Source: Phycisphaerales bacterium
GTDB taxonomy: Bacteria; Planctomycetota; Phycisphaerae; Phycisphaerales; SM1A02
Reading direction: 5' to 3'
Assembly (NCBI GenBank): GCA_009691915.1
Contig: SIAD01000009.1
Location: forward strand, 1 to 64,000
Length of the DNA: 64,000 nucleotides
Shown here: in pieces, positions 62,728-64,000 of the stretch
Position numbering within the stretch: the stretch's first letter is position 1
Layout: the number at the start of each line of letters is the position of its first letter
Translations under genes and position numbers: made by a program
Notes under the pieces: generated by a model
The model's database searches: none
What the model saw: only the letters and a program-made list of their open reading frames with translations
Told to the model about the DNA's origin: nothing

Positions 62728-63462
62728 ATGCGACAAATATGGCAATTAGGTTTTCGGACCGTGACGGCACGGACACTGATGTCTTTGGCTGCACTCGCGG
62801 CGTCTGGGCAGGCGTTGGGTTCCTTCCAGCCAGCGACACCGTTGTTCTCTGTCGTCTCGACTGCAGGGAGCGCATCTACGAGCAACTCGGCGACGCAACT
62901 CGCGCCAGGGGTCTACGCCCACACCGGTGGATGGCTGGTCAGCGGGGCGTCTGTCTCTTGGACCAGCAATGTCCTCGGATGGAGCGACTCAACGAACTCT
63001 GGGTTCCTCAACTCAAACATCGTGGTCAAGAACAACACCGCCACCTCACAGACCTTCCTCTTCACGGTCACGATGATGGGTACTACCGCTGGCTCTGCCA
63101 CGTTCGGAGGATCGCTCGGCGGCCAGTTTGTCAATGCAGGCCCATCGCTGGGAAGCCTGACAAGCAGTGGTCCGCTGTGGAGCGCCTCGATCGACGGCGC
63201 GGCGGTCAACACGCAACTCAACAATGCACTCTTCTTCGCGCTGCCATTCAGTGTCGAATCGATTGGGTCGTCCAACTTCAGCAATCAGGCGTATGCCTCG
63301 TCGATTGCGTCGAGCATCTCCGTTAAGTACTCACTGACCCTTAGCGCAGGTGGCGAAGCAACATTCAACAGTTCATTCAGCCTGCAGGTGGTCCCCAGTC
63401 CTGCCGCGCTCGCGCTGTTCGGGTTCACCCCGCTGATGGGTTCCCGCCGACGGCGGCGCTGA
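62728..63462 (+). CDS. Exported PEP-CTERM-like protein 2
   Basis: The product is 244 residues from ATG 62728. The N-terminal helix (TLMSLAALAASGQALG) acts as a signal peptide. Like the gene before it, the body is Ser/Thr/Asn-rich (STAGSASTSNSATQ, GTTAGSATFGGSLGG) and the C-terminus is a PEP-CTERM-like tail (PSPAALALFGFTPLMGSRRRRR, in parts). The two proteins share layout (LSAG(D/G)xxxF just before the tail) and probably arose by duplication, but the sequences are not closely similar. Function unknown; a matrix or surface role is likely. Confidence 0.78.
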   Translation: MRQIWQLGFRTVTARTLMSLAALAASGQALGSFQPATPLFSVVSTAGSASTSNSATQLAPGVYAHTGGWLVSGASVSWTSNVLGWSDSTNSGFLNSNIVVKNNTATSQTFLFTVTMMGTTAGSATFGGSLGGQFVNAGPSLGSLTSSGPLWSASIDGAAVNTQLNNALFFALPFSVESIGSSNFSNQAYASSIASSISVKYSLTLSAGGEATFNSSFSLQVVPSPAALALFGFTPLMGSRRRRR

Positions 63463-63477
63463 CTCAGCCTCGCTGAA

Positions 63478-63996
63478 TCATCCGCGCTGGCCCTTGGTCT
63501 GCGGCAAGTCGGTCAGACTCGCCAATCCAAACACCTTGAGGAATTCTCCGGTCGTGCCATAGAGCATCGGGCGACCGAGTTCCTCGGCCCGTCCGACGAT
63601 CCGCGCGAGCCGCCGTTCAAGCAAACCTCGCAGAACTTCGCCGCAGGCCACCCCCCGAATCACCTCGATCTCCGCGCGCTGGATCGGCTGCCGATAGGCA
63701 ATGATGGCGATAGTTTCGATCGCCGCCTGAGTAAGCCTCGTCTGCTGCTTTTCGCCTCGAAGGCGCGACACGACCGGGGCGAATGCTGGCAGCGTCAGCA
63801 CTTGACGGCCACCTGCGACCTGCTCGATTCGGAAGGCGCGGCCGCCAGCCGTGTAAGCCTCGTTCAACCGCTCGATCGCGTGGCGGACTTGGGTCGCGGG
63901 TTTCCCCTGCTCGGGGAGGCCAAGAAGTTCGACAATCCTGCCCTCGGCAATCGGCCGATCGGCTGCGAAGAGAAGCGCCTCGATCCGTGTCTGCAA
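63478..63996 (-). CDS. scpB: ScpB, chromosome segregation and condensation protein
   Basis: The product is 172 residues if the TTG at 63996 is the start; the gene may begin beyond the right edge. ScpB pairs with kleisin ScpA on SMC for chromosome condensation. IEALLFAADRPIAE, RAFRIEQVAGGRQVLT, TRLTQAAIETIAIIAYRQPIQRAEIEVIRG and LLERRLARIVGRAEELGRPMLYGTTGEFLKVFGL (in parts) are two winged-helix domains typical of the family. The start looks natural (ETRIEALLFA is the usual first helix), so little or nothing is missing. ScpA is expected upstream, outside the window. Confidence 0.92.
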   Translation of the reverse strand: MQTRIEALLFAADRPIAEGRIVELLGLPEQGKPATQVRHAIERLNEAYTAGGRAFRIEQVAGGRQVLTLPAFAPVVSRLRGEKQQTRLTQAAIETIAIIAYRQPIQRAEIEVIRGVACGEVLRGLLERRLARIVGRAEELGRPMLYGTTGEFLKVFGLASLTDLPQTKGQRG

Positions 63997-64000
63997 CGAG

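Overview
The window is GC-rich, tightly packed bacterial DNA. Several traits point to a planctomycete of the Phycisphaerae type. Secreted proteins end in dockerin-like repeats of the form DxNxDGxVNGxDLxxLLxxWG. Two secreted proteins end in PEP-CTERM-like tails (PGP or PSP, a hydrophobic helix, then a run of Arg). There is a sulfatase relic, an FGE-fold secreted protein, a sulfate assimilation cluster and part of an ebo cluster. This assignment is inferred from family content; no rRNA or tRNA gene was seen.

Layout. 0-16 kb is a purine catabolism locus. One minus-strand series (14.3 to 1.7 kb) encodes a 1557-residue fusion protein, then XdhA, XdhB, XdhC, FdhD and an FdhF/YdeP-type molybdoenzyme, followed by an HtrA-like protease. 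Divergent from it lie 5-hydroxyisourate hydrolase and urate oxidase. The fusion joins malate synthase, OHCU decarboxylase, a serine beta-lactamase-fold hydrolase and allantoicase. Together the genes cover xanthine to urate, 5-HIU, OHCU, allantoin, allantoate, ureidoglycolate and, through glyoxylate, malate. Allantoinase and ureidoglycolate lyase are not visible. A guanine deaminase at 42.6 kb would feed xanthine into the route.

15.6-33 kb is a mixed stretch with several broken genes: a sulfatase N-terminus, an H-NOX fragment, an Rrf2 copy with stop codons, a phenylalanine hydroxylase start joined to the C-terminal half of HPPD, and two divergent dockerin tails. Intact genes include a DEAD-box helicase, an Rrf2 regulator, homogentisate dioxygenase, a TPR/GT41 protein, monomeric isocitrate dehydrogenase, a SEC-C/glycosyltransferase fusion and a POT transporter.

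33-41 kb carries recC-recB-recD with four-base overlaps. 41-53 kb holds a DUF3095 protein, guanine deaminase, a PYROXD2-like oxidoreductase, a class I amidotransferase, and eboE, eboC and eboF. A secreted dockerin protein sits inside the ebo set, and a second dockerin protein with an FGE-like domain follows it. 53-58.6 kb is sulfate uptake and activation: cysD-cysNC facing an SLC13 permease and a separate cysC. The APS kinase part of CysNC looks decayed, and the separate CysC probably replaces it. 58.6-64 kb has a DUF3299 protein, a winged-helix protein, a lipoprotein, a DusB-type enzyme, two PEP-CTERM-like proteins and ScpB at the right edge.
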